Below, in pieces: positions 17,762 to 27,100 of a stretch of DNA of 40,221 bases (position 1 is the first letter of the stretch; each line of letters opens with the position of its first letter). The notes beneath the pieces are model-generated. The model was not told where the DNA came from and did no database searches. It saw nothing but the letters and a program-made list of their open reading frames with translations. A program made the translations under genes and the position numbers. This DNA comes from Armatimonadetes bacterium 13_1_40CM_64_14 (GTDB lineage: Bacteria > Sysuimicrobiota > Sysuimicrobiia > Sysuimicrobiales > Kaftiobacteriaceae). The stretch spans positions 1-40,221 of the forward strand of contig MNEU01000037.1 of assembly GCA_001917855.1 (NCBI GenBank), written 5' to 3'.

Positions 17762-19317
17762 AACAGAGCTACCCGACTCTCGCCAAACTCTCGAAACCCT
17801 TCGAGGCGGCGTTAGACGCGGTGATCGTCGTCGACGAGCAGGATCACGTCGTCTACGCGAACCAGGCTGCATGCCGAATTACGGGCTTCCCGCTCGACGA
17901 AATCCTCGGTCAGAGCTCGTGGGCCTGTGTCCCTCCGCATGCGCGGGAGGCCCACCTCAAAGCCATTGAGGAGCACAAAGCGAAGAAAGCCTTCGGGATC
18001 ATGCGGGGATCCTCAGTGCTCAAGCGGGCGGACGGTAAAGAGTTCGAGATCGAGTACACGGCGGCACCGCTGTTGATCGATCGGCGCAAGCTCGTCGTCA
18101 TCATGTTTCACGATGTCTCCGAGACGAAACGGCTCGCCCGCGAAGTGGGGGCGCTCACCGAGGTCGCCTCGCACGCAGCATTCGCGGGTTCGCTGAAAGC
18201 GACACTGGACAAGTTGGCGGAGACAGTCGTCACAGCGACGGGGACCGTGGCGTGTGTAGTGTGCCTGATGGCCGAAAACCTCGAGGACTTGGTGGTCATC
18301 GGCAGACACGGGTTGCCGGAAGGTCCAGAGGCACAAGCCCGGTGGGCCGAGGCGGTGCGGCGCGGGGCCAAGATGCCCAATACCGACTCGGTTCGTGTGA
18401 AGAAACCGCTGATTCACCACGCTGCACGCCAAAAGCTGTTGGACGATCCCCTCTATGAGCCCATGCACCCGATCCTGCAGAACGCCACATGGGACACCGT
18501 CGTCTCCGTCCCCATGATTTACCGCGATCAAGCGATCGGCGCCCTCAACGTCTTTTATGCGCGCGGCAAGGAGCCCGGGGAGGCGGAGATCGGATTTCTG
18601 ACGACCATCGCGAATCAGGCCGCGGTCGCTGCCGAGAATGCACGCCTCTTCGAACAGGTCCGGGAGAAAGCCATTTTGGAAGAGCGCCAGCGTCTGGCCC
18701 GCGAACTGCACGACTCGGTCTCGCAGGCGTTGTACGGAATCGCGCTTGGCGCCCGCACCGCGCGGGAGTTACTGAATCGCGAGCCGGCACAAGCAGCGGA
18801 GCCTCTCGATTATGTGCTCTCACTCGCTGAGGCGGGGTTGGCCGAGATGCGGGCCCTGATTTTCGAGTTGCACCCCGAAGCTCTGGAGACCGAAGGACTC
18901 GTCGCTGCACTCACCAAGCAGATCGAATCGGCCCGGGTGCGGCATAGCCTCGAGGTGCATGCGGACTGGTGCGGTGAACCCGAGTTGCCCTACGAAGTGA
19001 AAGAAGCGATCTACCGCATCGCCCAGGAAGCGCTCAACAATATCACCAAGCATGCGCGGGCCCGTCGGGTCGACATTCGCATGCAGTGTAGCTCAGACGA
19101 AGTCACCCTCGAAGTACGCGACGACGGGACGGGGTTCGCCGAAGAGTCGTTCCCAGGTCACCTAGGACTTCGCTCCATGCGGGAGCGCGCAAAGAAGATC
19201 GGCGGGACGCTGGACGTGGAGAGCGCGCCCTCTCAGGGCACCTGCGTTCGCGTCCGCATCCCCTACGTCATGCCCGCGTCGCAAACCGCGGCCTCCGCGA
19301 GCGAGCCCGCCAACTAA
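17758..19317 (+). CDS. Sensor histidine kinase, PAS-GAF-HisKA_3-HATPase (NarX/DegS-like), soluble
   Basis: A 519-residue kinase with no membrane segments, so it should sense a cytoplasmic signal. A PAS domain spans about residues 10-125 (DAVIVVDEQDHVVYANQAAC). A GAF domain spans about 145-298 (VVSVPMIYRDQAIGALNVFY). The HisKA_3 dimerisation helix has phospho-acceptor His318 in RLARELHDSVSQALYG. The HATPase domain follows, with its N box EALNNITKHA at 424-433, G1 box DDGTGF at 455-460 and a GHLGLRSMRERA region after it. It is translationally coupled to the response regulator upstream, its probable partner. Confidence 0.92.
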   Translation: MKQSYPTLAKLSKPFEAALDAVIVVDEQDHVVYANQAACRITGFPLDEILGQSSWACVPPHAREAHLKAIEEHKAKKAFGIMRGSSVLKRADGKEFEIEYTAAPLLIDRRKLVVIMFHDVSETKRLAREVGALTEVASHAAFAGSLKATLDKLAETVVTATGTVACVVCLMAENLEDLVVIGRHGLPEGPEAQARWAEAVRRGAKMPNTDSVRVKKPLIHHAARQKLLDDPLYEPMHPILQNATWDTVVSVPMIYRDQAIGALNVFYARGKEPGEAEIGFLTTIANQAAVAAENARLFEQVREKAILEERQRLARELHDSVSQALYGIALGARTARELLNREPAQAAEPLDYVLSLAEAGLAEMRALIFELHPEALETEGLVAALTKQIESARVRHSLEVHADWCGEPELPYEVKEAIYRIAQEALNNITKHARARRVDIRMQCSSDEVTLEVRDDGTGFAEESFPGHLGLRSMRERAKKIGGTLDVESAPSQGTCVRVRIPYVMPASQTAASASEPAN

Positions 19318-19472
19318 CCCGGCGCACAGGACCTGCCATCCCCCGGCGTGGCGCCCCGCCGACTTGCCGTCTTGCCGTCTTGACCTTTTCCGTGGGCTCA
19401 GCGTTTTTTCTATTGATTTCCGGGATTTCGCGTTCGATGAGCTAGTCGACTGTGGGAGTAGATCCCTTCGTC

Positions 19473-20357
19473 TCAATCACGCAGCCGGGGATCGAGCGCA
19501 TCGCGCATTCCATCCCCCAGCAGGTTGAACCCCAGCACCGCCAACGAGATCGCCACTCCGGGCCCGATCACGAGATGGGGCGCGACGTTGAGGAACACCC
19601 GGCTCTGGGCCAACATGGCGCCCCATTCGGGCGTCGGGGGTTGGACGCCCAGTCCCAAAAAGCTCAACGATGACGCCGTGAGAATCGCTGTTCCGACGCG
19701 CAGCGTGACGTACACCAAACACGACGGCAGGACGTTGGGTAACAGATGCCGCCCCATGATCCGGCTGTTGCTGGCACCCAACGCGCGGGCGGCCTGCGCG
19801 TACTCCTGCGCCTTCGCGGCCAAGGCGGGCGCCCGGGCCAGCCGGGCAAACGAGGGGATCGTGAACACCCCGATCGCAAGCACTACATTCACGAGCCCCG
19901 GGCCCAGGATCGCCACGACGACAATGGCCAGCAAGATCCCCGGAAAGGCCAGCATGATATCGACGATCCGCATCGAGACATTATCGAAGGCGCGGCCGTA
20001 AAAACCGCTGGCGATCCCCCAGGCCATGCCTAACGCCGCCCCCAAGAAGACGGCACCGAGCCCCATCCCCAGCGAGTAACGCGTCGCGACCACGATGCGG
20101 CTGAAAATATCCCGCCCGAAGTCATCCGTCCCCGCGAGGTGCGCAAGTGAGGGAAGCTCCAGCGTGCGGTTGTAATCGGTCGCCGCTGGCGAATACGGGG
20201 CGATCCAGAGCCCCAGCAGCATCATGACCACGAAGACAGACGAGACGATGCCCCCGGCCATGGCCGTCCGCCGACGGACGAACCGGGCCAGGGATCGCCG
20301 CCCTAGGGACACCACGCGAGGACGCACGCCGATCGAGACGACGGCCGTCCTAGCCAT
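19473..20357 (-). CDS. Peptide/opine/nickel-type ABC transporter permease (DppC-like)
   Basis: A 294-residue inner-membrane subunit. Features are the N-terminal helix, the periplasmic segment LAGTDDFGRDIFSRIV near residue 95 (the DppC GTDxxGRD motif), the EAA-like loop YAQAARALGASNSRIMGRHL in the middle, and the C-terminal DGMRDALDPRLRD typical of DppC. ATG 20357 overlaps the DppB-like stop by eight bases. It is the last gene of a three-gene module; no ATP-binding genes follow, because the next gene is convergent. The substrate is unknown. Confidence 0.9.
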   Translation of the reverse strand: MARTAVVSIGVRPRVVSLGRRSLARFVRRRTAMAGGIVSSVFVVMMLLGLWIAPYSPAATDYNRTLELPSLAHLAGTDDFGRDIFSRIVVATRYSLGMGLGAVFLGAALGMAWGIASGFYGRAFDNVSMRIVDIMLAFPGILLAIVVVAILGPGLVNVVLAIGVFTIPSFARLARAPALAAKAQEYAQAARALGASNSRIMGRHLLPNVLPSCLVYVTLRVGTAILTASSLSFLGLGVQPPTPEWGAMLAQSRVFLNVAPHLVIGPGVAISLAVLGFNLLGDGMRDALDPRLRD

Positions 20358-21270
20358 ATGCCACGCGGGGATCGAGCCCGGCGTAGAGGAGGTCTACCAC
20401 CAGATTGATGACGAGGAATTGCAGAGAGAACAGGAGGATCTCTGCGACGAGCACCGGGTAGTCCCGAAACGAGATCGACTGGACCATGAGCCACCCCAGC
20501 CCAGGCCAGCTGAACACCGTTTCCACGACGATGGCCCCACTGAGGAGAAAGCCGAACTGCAGCCCAATCATCGTCACGACAGGGATGAGCGCATTGCGCA
20601 ACGCATGCTTGAGCAGCACCGAGCGTTCCTCAAGCCCCTTGGCCCGCGCGGTCCGCACGAACTCCTCCCCGAGGACTTCGAGGAGACTGCTCCGTGCGAA
20701 CCGTGCGATGGTAGCAGCCACCCCGGCCCCCAGGGTGAGAGCGGGAAGAACGAGGCTGCGCGCGGTCCCCATGCCCCCTGTCGGGAACCAGCGCAACCCA
20801 ACCGCGAGCAGGTAGATCAGCAGAAGACCTAGGAAAAACGGCGGGGTGCTGATCCCTGCCACCGAGACCACGGTGCTCACATAGTCCGGCGCCGTGTTGC
20901 GCCGGACGGCCTGAAGGAGGCCAACGCCCAGCCCTGTCACGGTCGCGAAGACGACACTGGCCACAGAGAGCAGAAGCGTGGGGCCGAAGTGGCGCGCAAC
21001 GATAGCAGCGACCGCCTCGCCGCTGCGGAACGAGCGTCCGAAATCGCCGACCAGCGCGTTGCGCAGGAAATAGACGTATCGGAGAATGAGCGGCCGGTCA
21101 AGCCCCAAGCGGGCGCGGACGAGTTGGACGTCTTGGAGGGTCGCATCCGGGCCCGCCAGCAAGCGCGCGGGATCGCCGGGAACCGCCTGGAGGAAGGCAA
21201 ACGCCCCCAGCGAGACCCCGAATAAAATCGGGACCATTTGCCAGAGCCGCCGGACCAAATAGGAGGACAT
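20350..21270 (-). CDS. Peptide/opine/nickel-type ABC transporter permease (DppB-like)
   Basis: A 306-residue inner-membrane subunit with the DppB opening (YLVRRLWQMVPILFGVSL, then FLQAVPGDPARLL), a GDFGRSFRSGEAV segment, and the EAA loop FVRTARAKGLEERSVLLKHA, where ATPases dock. The C-terminus LLYAGLDPRVAYG is typical. It lies 33 bases after the binding-protein gene; a weak GGACC/GGTCC inverted repeat (21275-21295) occupies that gap. With the DppC-like partner it forms the channel. Confidence 0.9.
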   Translation of the reverse strand: MSSYLVRRLWQMVPILFGVSLGAFAFLQAVPGDPARLLAGPDATLQDVQLVRARLGLDRPLILRYVYFLRNALVGDFGRSFRSGEAVAAIVARHFGPTLLLSVASVVFATVTGLGVGLLQAVRRNTAPDYVSTVVSVAGISTPPFFLGLLLIYLLAVGLRWFPTGGMGTARSLVLPALTLGAGVAATIARFARSSLLEVLGEEFVRTARAKGLEERSVLLKHALRNALIPVVTMIGLQFGFLLSGAIVVETVFSWPGLGWLMVQSISFRDYPVLVAEILLFSLQFLVINLVVDLLYAGLDPRVAYG

Positions 21271-21303
21271 CAGCGGACCCCTGGGCCAATGGTCCCGGGA
21301 GGG

Positions 21304-22860
21304 CTATTTCCCTGTCAGCGTCGCTTCTCGGACATCCACCGTCCCGTCCCCAAGAGCATACACACCTGTCGTCCCCGCGCGGACGCCGGCGAGATTCTGC
21401 GAATTGTACAGGAAGATCCACGGTGCTTCGCCCCAGACGATGCGGCTGGCTTCGGCGTAGTCCTTGGCCCTCCGGGTCTCGTCGGCCGTGCCCAGAGCAT
21501 CGGCCAGGAGCTCATCCACCTTCGCATTCTTATAAAAGGCGAGGTTGAACAGAGTGGGCGGCCACGTGCCACCGCCCAGCAAGGGGCGCAATGCCCAGTC
21601 CGCGTCGCCGGTCGACGGCGACCACCCCGCCAAGTTCGCCTGAGACAAGTTATCTTCAATAGGCTTGAACCGAACCGCGCTCAGCGTGCCGGCCTCCATC
21701 GGCTGGAGTTCGACTTTAACGCCGACCTGCGCCAGCATCTGCTGGATGGCTTCACCCAAACGTTGAGTCTCGGTGGCATTCCCCAGCCATAGGACCGTGG
21801 GGAAGCCGTTCGGAAACCCCGCCTCCGAGAGTAACGCCTTGGCCTTGACGACGTCATATGGCCACCCGCCCGCCTGCACTTGGGTGTAGTTGGCGACGCC
21901 CGGCGCCATCGGCGCATCGAGCGCCCGCCCATACCCGCGGAGCACCACCTTCACGATGGCGTTCTTGTCGATGGCATAATTCAACGCCTGCCGGACCGCC
22001 ATGTTGCGGAAGGGGCCGCGCTGCGTATGGAGAGCCACGTAGTACGCATAAATACTCCAACGCGCGTCCAAGGAGACGTCCGGGGTTTTGGCCACCGCGT
22101 CTGCCTGCACTCCAGTCACGGGGAAGGCGAATTGGGCCTCTCCGCTCAAGAGCATCGCGACTCGGCTGGCGTCTTCGGGGATGAATTTGAAGACGATCCG
22201 GTCGACCCGCGGCTGCCCCGCCTCCCAGAACTCCGGATTGCGCTCGAGCACGATCTCGCGCCCAGGGGCCCAACTCACAAACTTGAACGGGCCGGTCCCC
22301 ACAGGATTCCTGGCCAAGAACGCGCCGCCCTTGGCAATCGCGGCGGGGCTGATGATCCGCCCCGCGGGGTGGGCAAAGTTGTAGAGCATGGCGCCAAAGG
22401 GCTTCCGCAAGGTGAACCGGACCGTAGACTCATCAACGACTGTTATCGAGTCGATCATCTCGTAGAGACTGTACCGACGGAGTTTCTGTCCCGGATCACG
22501 GACGCGGTCGAAGTTAATCTTCACGGCCTCCGCGCTGAATGCCGTGCCGTCGTGGAACTTCACGCCGCGGCGGAGATGAAAGGTGAACACGCGCGCATCA
22601 GGGGATGCTTCCCATGATGTCGCCAGTTGCGGCTTGACCTTCATGTCCGGAGTGAACCCCACGAGGCCATCGTAGACCGTCCGCTCCACGGAGAGCGAGA
22701 GGTTATCGTTGGTGTCGTAGGGGTCCAGCGTGACGGCATCAGCGTAGAGGGCGACAGTCGCTGTTTTGGCCTGCGCTCGAACAGGCGTCTGCCCCGGTCC
22801 TATCGAGAGCAGCGCCAATGCCACTCCGACGACCAGCAAACCCGACACGCTCTTTTTCAT
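21304..22860 (-). CDS. Peptide/opine-type extracellular binding protein (SBP family 5)
   Basis: A 518-residue secreted solute receptor. The signal peptide covers about residues 1-30 (MKKSVSG, then a hydrophobic core ending near PVRAQA). The mature protein shows family 5 features: an early LDPYDTNDNLS strand, RTVYDGLVGFTPDMKVKP, the LATSWEASPD-FHLRRGVKFHDGTAF block, and PVGTGPFKF. GGAGGT precedes ATG 22860. It heads the first peptide-type module and should feed the DppB/DppC-like permeases directly downstream. These receptors bind di- and oligopeptides, opines, nickel chelates or sugars. Confidence 0.9.
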   Translation of the reverse strand: MKKSVSGLLVVGVALALLSIGPGQTPVRAQAKTATVALYADAVTLDPYDTNDNLSLSVERTVYDGLVGFTPDMKVKPQLATSWEASPDARVFTFHLRRGVKFHDGTAFSAEAVKINFDRVRDPGQKLRRYSLYEMIDSITVVDESTVRFTLRKPFGAMLYNFAHPAGRIISPAAIAKGGAFLARNPVGTGPFKFVSWAPGREIVLERNPEFWEAGQPRVDRIVFKFIPEDASRVAMLLSGEAQFAFPVTGVQADAVAKTPDVSLDARWSIYAYYVALHTQRGPFRNMAVRQALNYAIDKNAIVKVVLRGYGRALDAPMAPGVANYTQVQAGGWPYDVVKAKALLSEAGFPNGFPTVLWLGNATETQRLGEAIQQMLAQVGVKVELQPMEAGTLSAVRFKPIEDNLSQANLAGWSPSTGDADWALRPLLGGGTWPPTLFNLAFYKNAKVDELLADALGTADETRRAKDYAEASRIVWGEAPWIFLYNSQNLAGVRAGTTGVYALGDGTVDVREATLTGK

Positions 22861-22944
22861 ACATACCTCCGAGGGAATCTATGGCCGCCGGCTGACAGTG
22901 TCACCAGCGGGCCGACGGGCGAACCAATTCTCTGGCCGCGGTTG

Positions 22945-22973
22945 CTTGTACCAGCATGGTGAACTCTCTTCAA
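22945..22973 (-). promoter_or_regulatory. Predicted promoter of the first peptide-type ABC module
   Basis: On the minus strand TTGAAG (22973-22968) and TACAAG (22950-22945) are 17 bases apart, each 4 of 6 to consensus, about 85 bases before the binding-protein ATG at 22860. It lies in the 188-base gap between the two tandem modules, which suggests they are transcribed separately. Confidence 0.4.
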
Positions 22974-23048
22974 TTTCAGGACAGTCCACTGGGACAGGAG
23001 CCTAGTTCGCGGCGGGAGGACTCGCTCCTGCCCTCCCCTCACTATCGA

Positions 23049-23963
23049 TCAGCGGACGTGGCGGGGATCCAATGCGTCGCGCAGTCCGTCTCCCACATAG
23101 TTGATCGCGATCACCGCGAAAAAGATGAAAACTCCGGGGAAGATCGCCGTCCAGGGAGCCACGATCATCTGATCTTGGGCGTTCCGCAGCATGTTCCCCC
23201 ACGTGGGGGTTGGCAGCTGCACGCCAAACCCCAGGTAGCTGAGACCCGACTCGGTGATGATGGAGCTGGCCACGCGGAGCGTAGCGGCGACGATAATCGG
23301 GCTGGCGGCGCCGGGCAGGACATGGCGAACGATGATGCGGGCGTTTCCAGCTCCCAACGCTCTCGCGGCTTCCACGAACACGCCCTCCTTCAGTGAGAGG
23401 AACGCCGCGCGTACCAGGCGGGCGACTGTCATCCAGGAGAGGAAGGCGATTGCGAGGACAATGGCGAGCACTCCGCCGCGTAACACGGGAACCGGAAAGG
23501 TCCGCAGCAGGAGGGTCATCAGAATAAGCAAGAACAAGCTGGGGATCGAGAGCATGAGATCCGTGAGCCGCATCAGGAGATTATCCGCCCAGCCGCCATA
23601 ATAGCCAGCGACGGCGCCGACGGTGGTGCCAATGACAACAGCCAGGAGCATCGCCAGCACGCCGATGCTCATCGAGATCCGACCCCCGAAGAGAATGCGG
23701 GTCAGGAGATCACGTCCGAGGTCATCTGTGCCCAGCAAGTGCTTGCCCGACGGCGGCTGGAGCTGCGTGCTGAGCTGGGGTTTGTCCGGGTCATAGCGCG
23801 AGAGCCAGGGGGCTAATGCCGAGAGGAGCGCCAGCAGGGTCACGAGCCCCAAGCTGATGACCGCCATCCGATGGCGCGAAAACCGGCGCCACGTGACCCC
23901 GACCATAGTGTCCGAGCGAGGAGTTCGTGTCCTCGGCCTGTGGAGTGCGCCCGTGTCCGCCAC
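23049..23963 (-). CDS. Peptide/opine/nickel-type ABC transporter permease (DppC-like), second module
   Basis: A 304-residue inner-membrane subunit with the DppC motif LLGTDDLGRDLLTRILFGGR near residues 96-115, the EAA loop FVEAARALGAGNARIIVRHV, and the C-terminus DGLRDALDPRHVR. GTG 23963 follows the DppB-like stop by three bases; ATG 23906 is an alternative with a shorter N-terminal tail. It is clearly homologous to, but strongly diverged from, the DppC-like protein at 19473, so the modules are not a recent duplication. No ATPase gene follows. Confidence 0.9.
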   Translation of the reverse strand: MADTGALHRPRTRTPRSDTMVGVTWRRFSRHRMAVISLGLVTLLALLSALAPWLSRYDPDKPQLSTQLQPPSGKHLLGTDDLGRDLLTRILFGGRISMSIGVLAMLLAVVIGTTVGAVAGYYGGWADNLLMRLTDLMLSIPSLFLLILMTLLLRTFPVPVLRGGVLAIVLAIAFLSWMTVARLVRAAFLSLKEGVFVEAARALGAGNARIIVRHVLPGAASPIIVAATLRVASSIITESGLSYLGFGVQLPTPTWGNMLRNAQDQMIVAPWTAIFPGVFIFFAVIAINYVGDGLRDALDPRHVR

Positions 23964-23966
23964 TGG

Positions 23967-24941
23967 TTACCCGTAGTGAATCCGCGGATCGAGATACGCG
24001 TATGCGATGTCAGCCAGCAGGTTGGAGACAATGGTGAGGGTCGCACCGATGAGAATGATCGCCATGAGCAGGGCATAGTCGTAGCGGAACGCGGACTCGA
24101 TAAAGAGCCGTCCCATGCCCGGCCACGAGAAAATGGTCTCGGTGAACACGGCGCCGTTAAAGAGGACAGGCACCTCCAGCGCCAAGATCGTCACGACGGG
24201 GATCGCCGCGTTTCTGAATGCGTGGTGCCACAGGACCCGACGCGCCGGCATGCCCTTCGCATGGGCGGTGCGGATGTAGTCCTGTCCGATAACCTCCAGC
24301 ATGCTCGCCCGCATGTAGCGGGTATAGGTCGCCGTGCCGACCACCGCTAGCATGCTCACCGGTAAGATCAGGTGGTGGAGCCGGTCGAGAAGAGAAAATG
24401 GCTCCCCAAGCGTGTACATCCCCCCGCCGGGAGCCAAGGGGGCTCCCGAGATGGGATTGCGTAGCACAACGTGAAACACAATGATGAGCATCAGCCCGAA
24501 CCAGAAGATGGGAACGGACTGACCCGCGAAAGCAACCGTGGTCACTGCGTGATCCAGGACAGAATACTGGCGCACCGCGGAAAGGATCCCGATCGGGATG
24601 GCGATGCCCAACGTCACCGCAAGCGAAATGCTCAGGAGATAAATGGTGTTGGGCAGCCGGTCGCCGATTTCCACCAAAACCGGCCGCTTGGACGCCAGCG
24701 AGTAACCCCAGTCGCCGCGCAGCAACGCCCCCAGCCAGCGCAGATACTGGACGTGGACGGGTGCGTCGAGGCCCAAGTCATGTTCGAGGCGGGCGAAGTC
24801 TGCCGCGGTCATGTTGGGGTTGTTCCCGTAGGCTGCCATGGGCCCACCGGGAATGAGGTGGAGGAGAACGAAGACCAGCAGACTGATGAGAACCAGGAGC
24901 GGGATCGCCTGGAGGAGTCTGCGGCCAGTGTAGGCTGCCAT
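23967..24941 (-). CDS. Peptide/opine/nickel-type ABC transporter permease (DppB-like), second module
   Basis: A 324-residue inner-membrane subunit with the DppB start (YTGRRLLQAIPLLVLISL, then LLHLIPGGPMAAYG), a RGDWGYSLASKRPV segment near 92-105 and the EAA loop YIRTAHAKGMPARRVLWHHA. A long periplasmic insert (GGGMYTLGEPFSLLDRLHH) suits the longer subgroup of DppB proteins. It ends with AYAYLDPRIHYG. It follows the binding-protein gene across a 49-base gap filled by a strong hairpin (24951-24982). Confidence 0.9.
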   Translation of the reverse strand: MAAYTGRRLLQAIPLLVLISLLVFVLLHLIPGGPMAAYGNNPNMTAADFARLEHDLGLDAPVHVQYLRWLGALLRGDWGYSLASKRPVLVEIGDRLPNTIYLLSISLAVTLGIAIPIGILSAVRQYSVLDHAVTTVAFAGQSVPIFWFGLMLIIVFHVVLRNPISGAPLAPGGGMYTLGEPFSLLDRLHHLILPVSMLAVVGTATYTRYMRASMLEVIGQDYIRTAHAKGMPARRVLWHHAFRNAAIPVVTILALEVPVLFNGAVFTETIFSWPGMGRLFIESAFRYDYALLMAIILIGATLTIVSNLLADIAYAYLDPRIHYG

Positions 24942-24950
24942 GAGGGTGGC

Positions 24951-24982
24951 GAGGAGCCCCCCGCGTAGGAGGGGGGCTCCTC
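24951..24982 (-). other. Strong stem-loop between binding-protein and permease genes
   Basis: GAGGAGCCCCCC (24951-24962) and GGGGGGCTCCTC (24971-24982) form a perfect 12-bp inverted repeat with an 8-base loop. In the transcript it lies between the binding-protein stop and the permease start. No U-run follows, so it is unlikely to be a full terminator. Such hairpins are known to protect upstream mRNA or to partly stop transcription, giving more binding protein than permease. Confidence 0.7.
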
Positions 24983-24990
24983 GCTTCAGG

Positions 24991-26691
24991 TCATTTCAGC
25001 GACCAATCTTGTGCATTCCAGCCCACGTTGGTCCACACATTAAGCACCCAACCCTGCAAGCGTTCGCGGTATCCATGAATCTGGCTTCGACCGTACAAGT
25101 AGATGTGGGGCCGGTCCTTCACCACTTCATCCATGGCCGCACAGTAGGCTTTCTTGCGCACAGAGAGGTCCGCACTGCTGCCGGCCAGCTTGATGTTGTC
25201 GTCCGCCACCTGATTGCTCCAGCGGGCGTAGTTGAAGCCGTCCCCACCGTTCGCCGCTGTCGGCATCTTCCAGGAGGCGAAATACCCCTCGATCTGCGAG
25301 TGGGGATCGGCATCGGGGTTGGTTGTGTACATCACGACGTCAAACTGACCGTGTTTGCGGAACGCGCCACTCGACCATGACCCGAACAGGACCGGGGACG
25401 GCACGTTCTCGATGTAGAATTCCAAGCCAATTTGCTTCATGTAGTCGATGAGCAGCTGTTCCACTTGCTCGCGAAGCTTGTTCCCGGTGGTCGTCTGGAG
25501 TTTCAGGCGCAACCGCATCCCGTCCTTGGCGAACTTGGCGCCTTGGGCCACTCGAATCCCGTCCGGGCCATTCTTCCAGCCGGCCTGATCGAGGAGCTGC
25601 CTGGCGCGATCCGGACTGTACTCGGTAACTCTGGTCACACACTTAGCCCACCCAATGTGTAACTCGTTGGTCCCCGGGGTGGCGAGGCCGAAGAGCAGCT
25701 TCTCGTTGATTTCCTGTTTGTTAATCCCGAGTTCGATCGCCTCGCGAACCCGGACGTCCCCCAGGATCGGATGCGGGCGCTTCGCGACCTCAGCTGCGGG
25801 CGGCCCATCGAGCGCGGGGTCGGCTAAATTCAGGAGCAGCCGTTCCGCGTTCGGCCCGGGAGCCGCGCCGATCTTGACACCCGGAACGGGCCGCAACTCG
25901 GGGACGTTGGCCTCGATCAAGTCCCACACGATGTCCACTTCGCCCGTCTTGATCAGTTGTGTCCCCACTTCCCGGCTGGGGGTGACCCGGATGATCACGG
26001 CGTTGAGAAACGGCTTCGGGGAGTCCCGGTAGAAACGGTTGCGAATCAACGTGATGTGGTCTCCGGACACCCATTCCAGGAGCGCGAACGGCCCCGTTCC
26101 CACCGGCTTGCGGTTGTACGCCCAGCGGGTCATCTCCGCGGGATCGCCGGTAGCGTGCTTGGGCAGGATCCCGCGGGTAAATTGATCCAGGTAGGGCGCG
26201 TAGAACGTCTTGTAGACCACCACCACGGTCGTCGGGCTCGGACACTCGACTCGCTCGATGTCCCGAAAGCCACTCGTGTACGCGGCGCCGCTCTTGGGAT
26301 GGCTCACCGCCTGCCACGTGAACTTCACGTCTTCGCAGCTGACCGATTCGCCGTCCGACCATTTGAGGCCCTCGCGGAGGTGGTAGGTGATGCTCTTGCC
26401 GTCTGCGGAGACGCCGCCATTCTGACGCGTGGGAATCTCCGTTGCTAACCGCGGAAAGAACTCGCCCTTCTCGTTGTAGTCGACCAAGCCCTCAACGATG
26501 AAAGTCGTCACCTCACTAAGGGCTGTCTGGGTGCCGATGTAGCGATTCAGCAACTCGGGCTCTTGATACAAGGCAAACGTGATCGTCCCACCGCGTGTCC
26601 CCTGCGGGAACGCGAGTCCCGGCGGGAAACCGACGAGGAGCGCGGCCACAGCGGCAAGTACAGAACAGCAAAAGCGGCGACGCGACCTCAC
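24991..26691 (-). CDS. Peptide/opine-type extracellular binding protein (SBP family 5), second module
   Basis: A 566-residue secreted receptor. The signal peptide covers about residues 1-28 (MRSRRR followed by an Ala/Leu core). It begins with GGTITFALYQEPELLNRYIG, then has FIVEGLVDYNEKGEFFPRLA, the HLREGLKWSDGESV block and a PVGTGPFALLEWV motif, all family 5 features. GTG 26691 was chosen because GGAGGT lies 5 bases upstream; an in-frame ATG at 26730 would lack that site and spoil the signal peptide. It heads the second peptide-type module. Confidence 0.88.
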   Translation of the reverse strand: MRSRRRFCCSVLAAVAALLVGFPPGLAFPQGTRGGTITFALYQEPELLNRYIGTQTALSEVTTFIVEGLVDYNEKGEFFPRLATEIPTRQNGGVSADGKSITYHLREGLKWSDGESVSCEDVKFTWQAVSHPKSGAAYTSGFRDIERVECPSPTTVVVVYKTFYAPYLDQFTRGILPKHATGDPAEMTRWAYNRKPVGTGPFALLEWVSGDHITLIRNRFYRDSPKPFLNAVIIRVTPSREVGTQLIKTGEVDIVWDLIEANVPELRPVPGVKIGAAPGPNAERLLLNLADPALDGPPAAEVAKRPHPILGDVRVREAIELGINKQEINEKLLFGLATPGTNELHIGWAKCVTRVTEYSPDRARQLLDQAGWKNGPDGIRVAQGAKFAKDGMRLRLKLQTTTGNKLREQVEQLLIDYMKQIGLEFYIENVPSPVLFGSWSSGAFRKHGQFDVVMYTTNPDADPHSQIEGYFASWKMPTAANGGDGFNYARWSNQVADDNIKLAGSSADLSVRKKAYCAAMDEVVKDRPHIYLYGRSQIHGYRERLQGWVLNVWTNVGWNAQDWSLK

Positions 26692-27100
26692 GAAGCACCT
26701 CCGGTCCAAGAGTACGAGCATGTTCGGCACCTGGGTGGAATCCCCTCTCCAGCCGCTCTGGGCGAGGGGTTTGGGGGTTGCTCTGCGCGGAGGTCTCTTG
26801 TGTGATGCCTAGGATGCACACAGCCGCGATCCTGAGTCTGTCGTTTCAGCAACCGGCTGCAGACAAAACGAGCGGCAGGGAGAAAGGTGGGCCTTGGAGG
26901 ACGACGCAGCCACTGTCGCGCGGAGGCGAAAGGTGAAGGTCCTGCTCGGGCGCACGAAAAATTCCTGATCTACAATCCAGGCAGCCTGCTCCAAAACCGA
27001 TCAGTCAAGCGGAGCACTCGACGAAACGACGCGTCTCCACGATCCGTAAAGTGCAGTCATCGGAGTCCCGTTGACGAAGTCACTCTCGGAGGGCAGAGGC
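26692..27100. other. Divergent intergenic region with a GC-rich palindrome
   Basis: No gene is supported in these 409 bases between the second binding-protein gene (minus) and the cupin gene (plus). An interrupted palindrome lies at 26742-26769: CCCCTC pairs with GAGGGG, and CCAG with CTGG inside it. It could be a leader hairpin of the ABC operon or a dispersed intergenic repeat. A plus-strand TACAAT at 26971-26976 is a possible -10 element without a visible -35. Confidence 0.35.

Noticed and set aside
19371-19409. Repeated TTGCCGTC units followed by TTTTTT between the histidine kinase and the DppC-like gene
   Set aside because: The T-run lacks a stem directly before it and the 8-base repeat occurs only about twice, so I cannot call a terminator or a functional repeat.
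19473-26691. Recent tandem duplication of the peptide-type ABC module
   Set aside because: Corresponding permeases and receptors differ throughout, sharing only family motifs, so the two modules are separate lineages.
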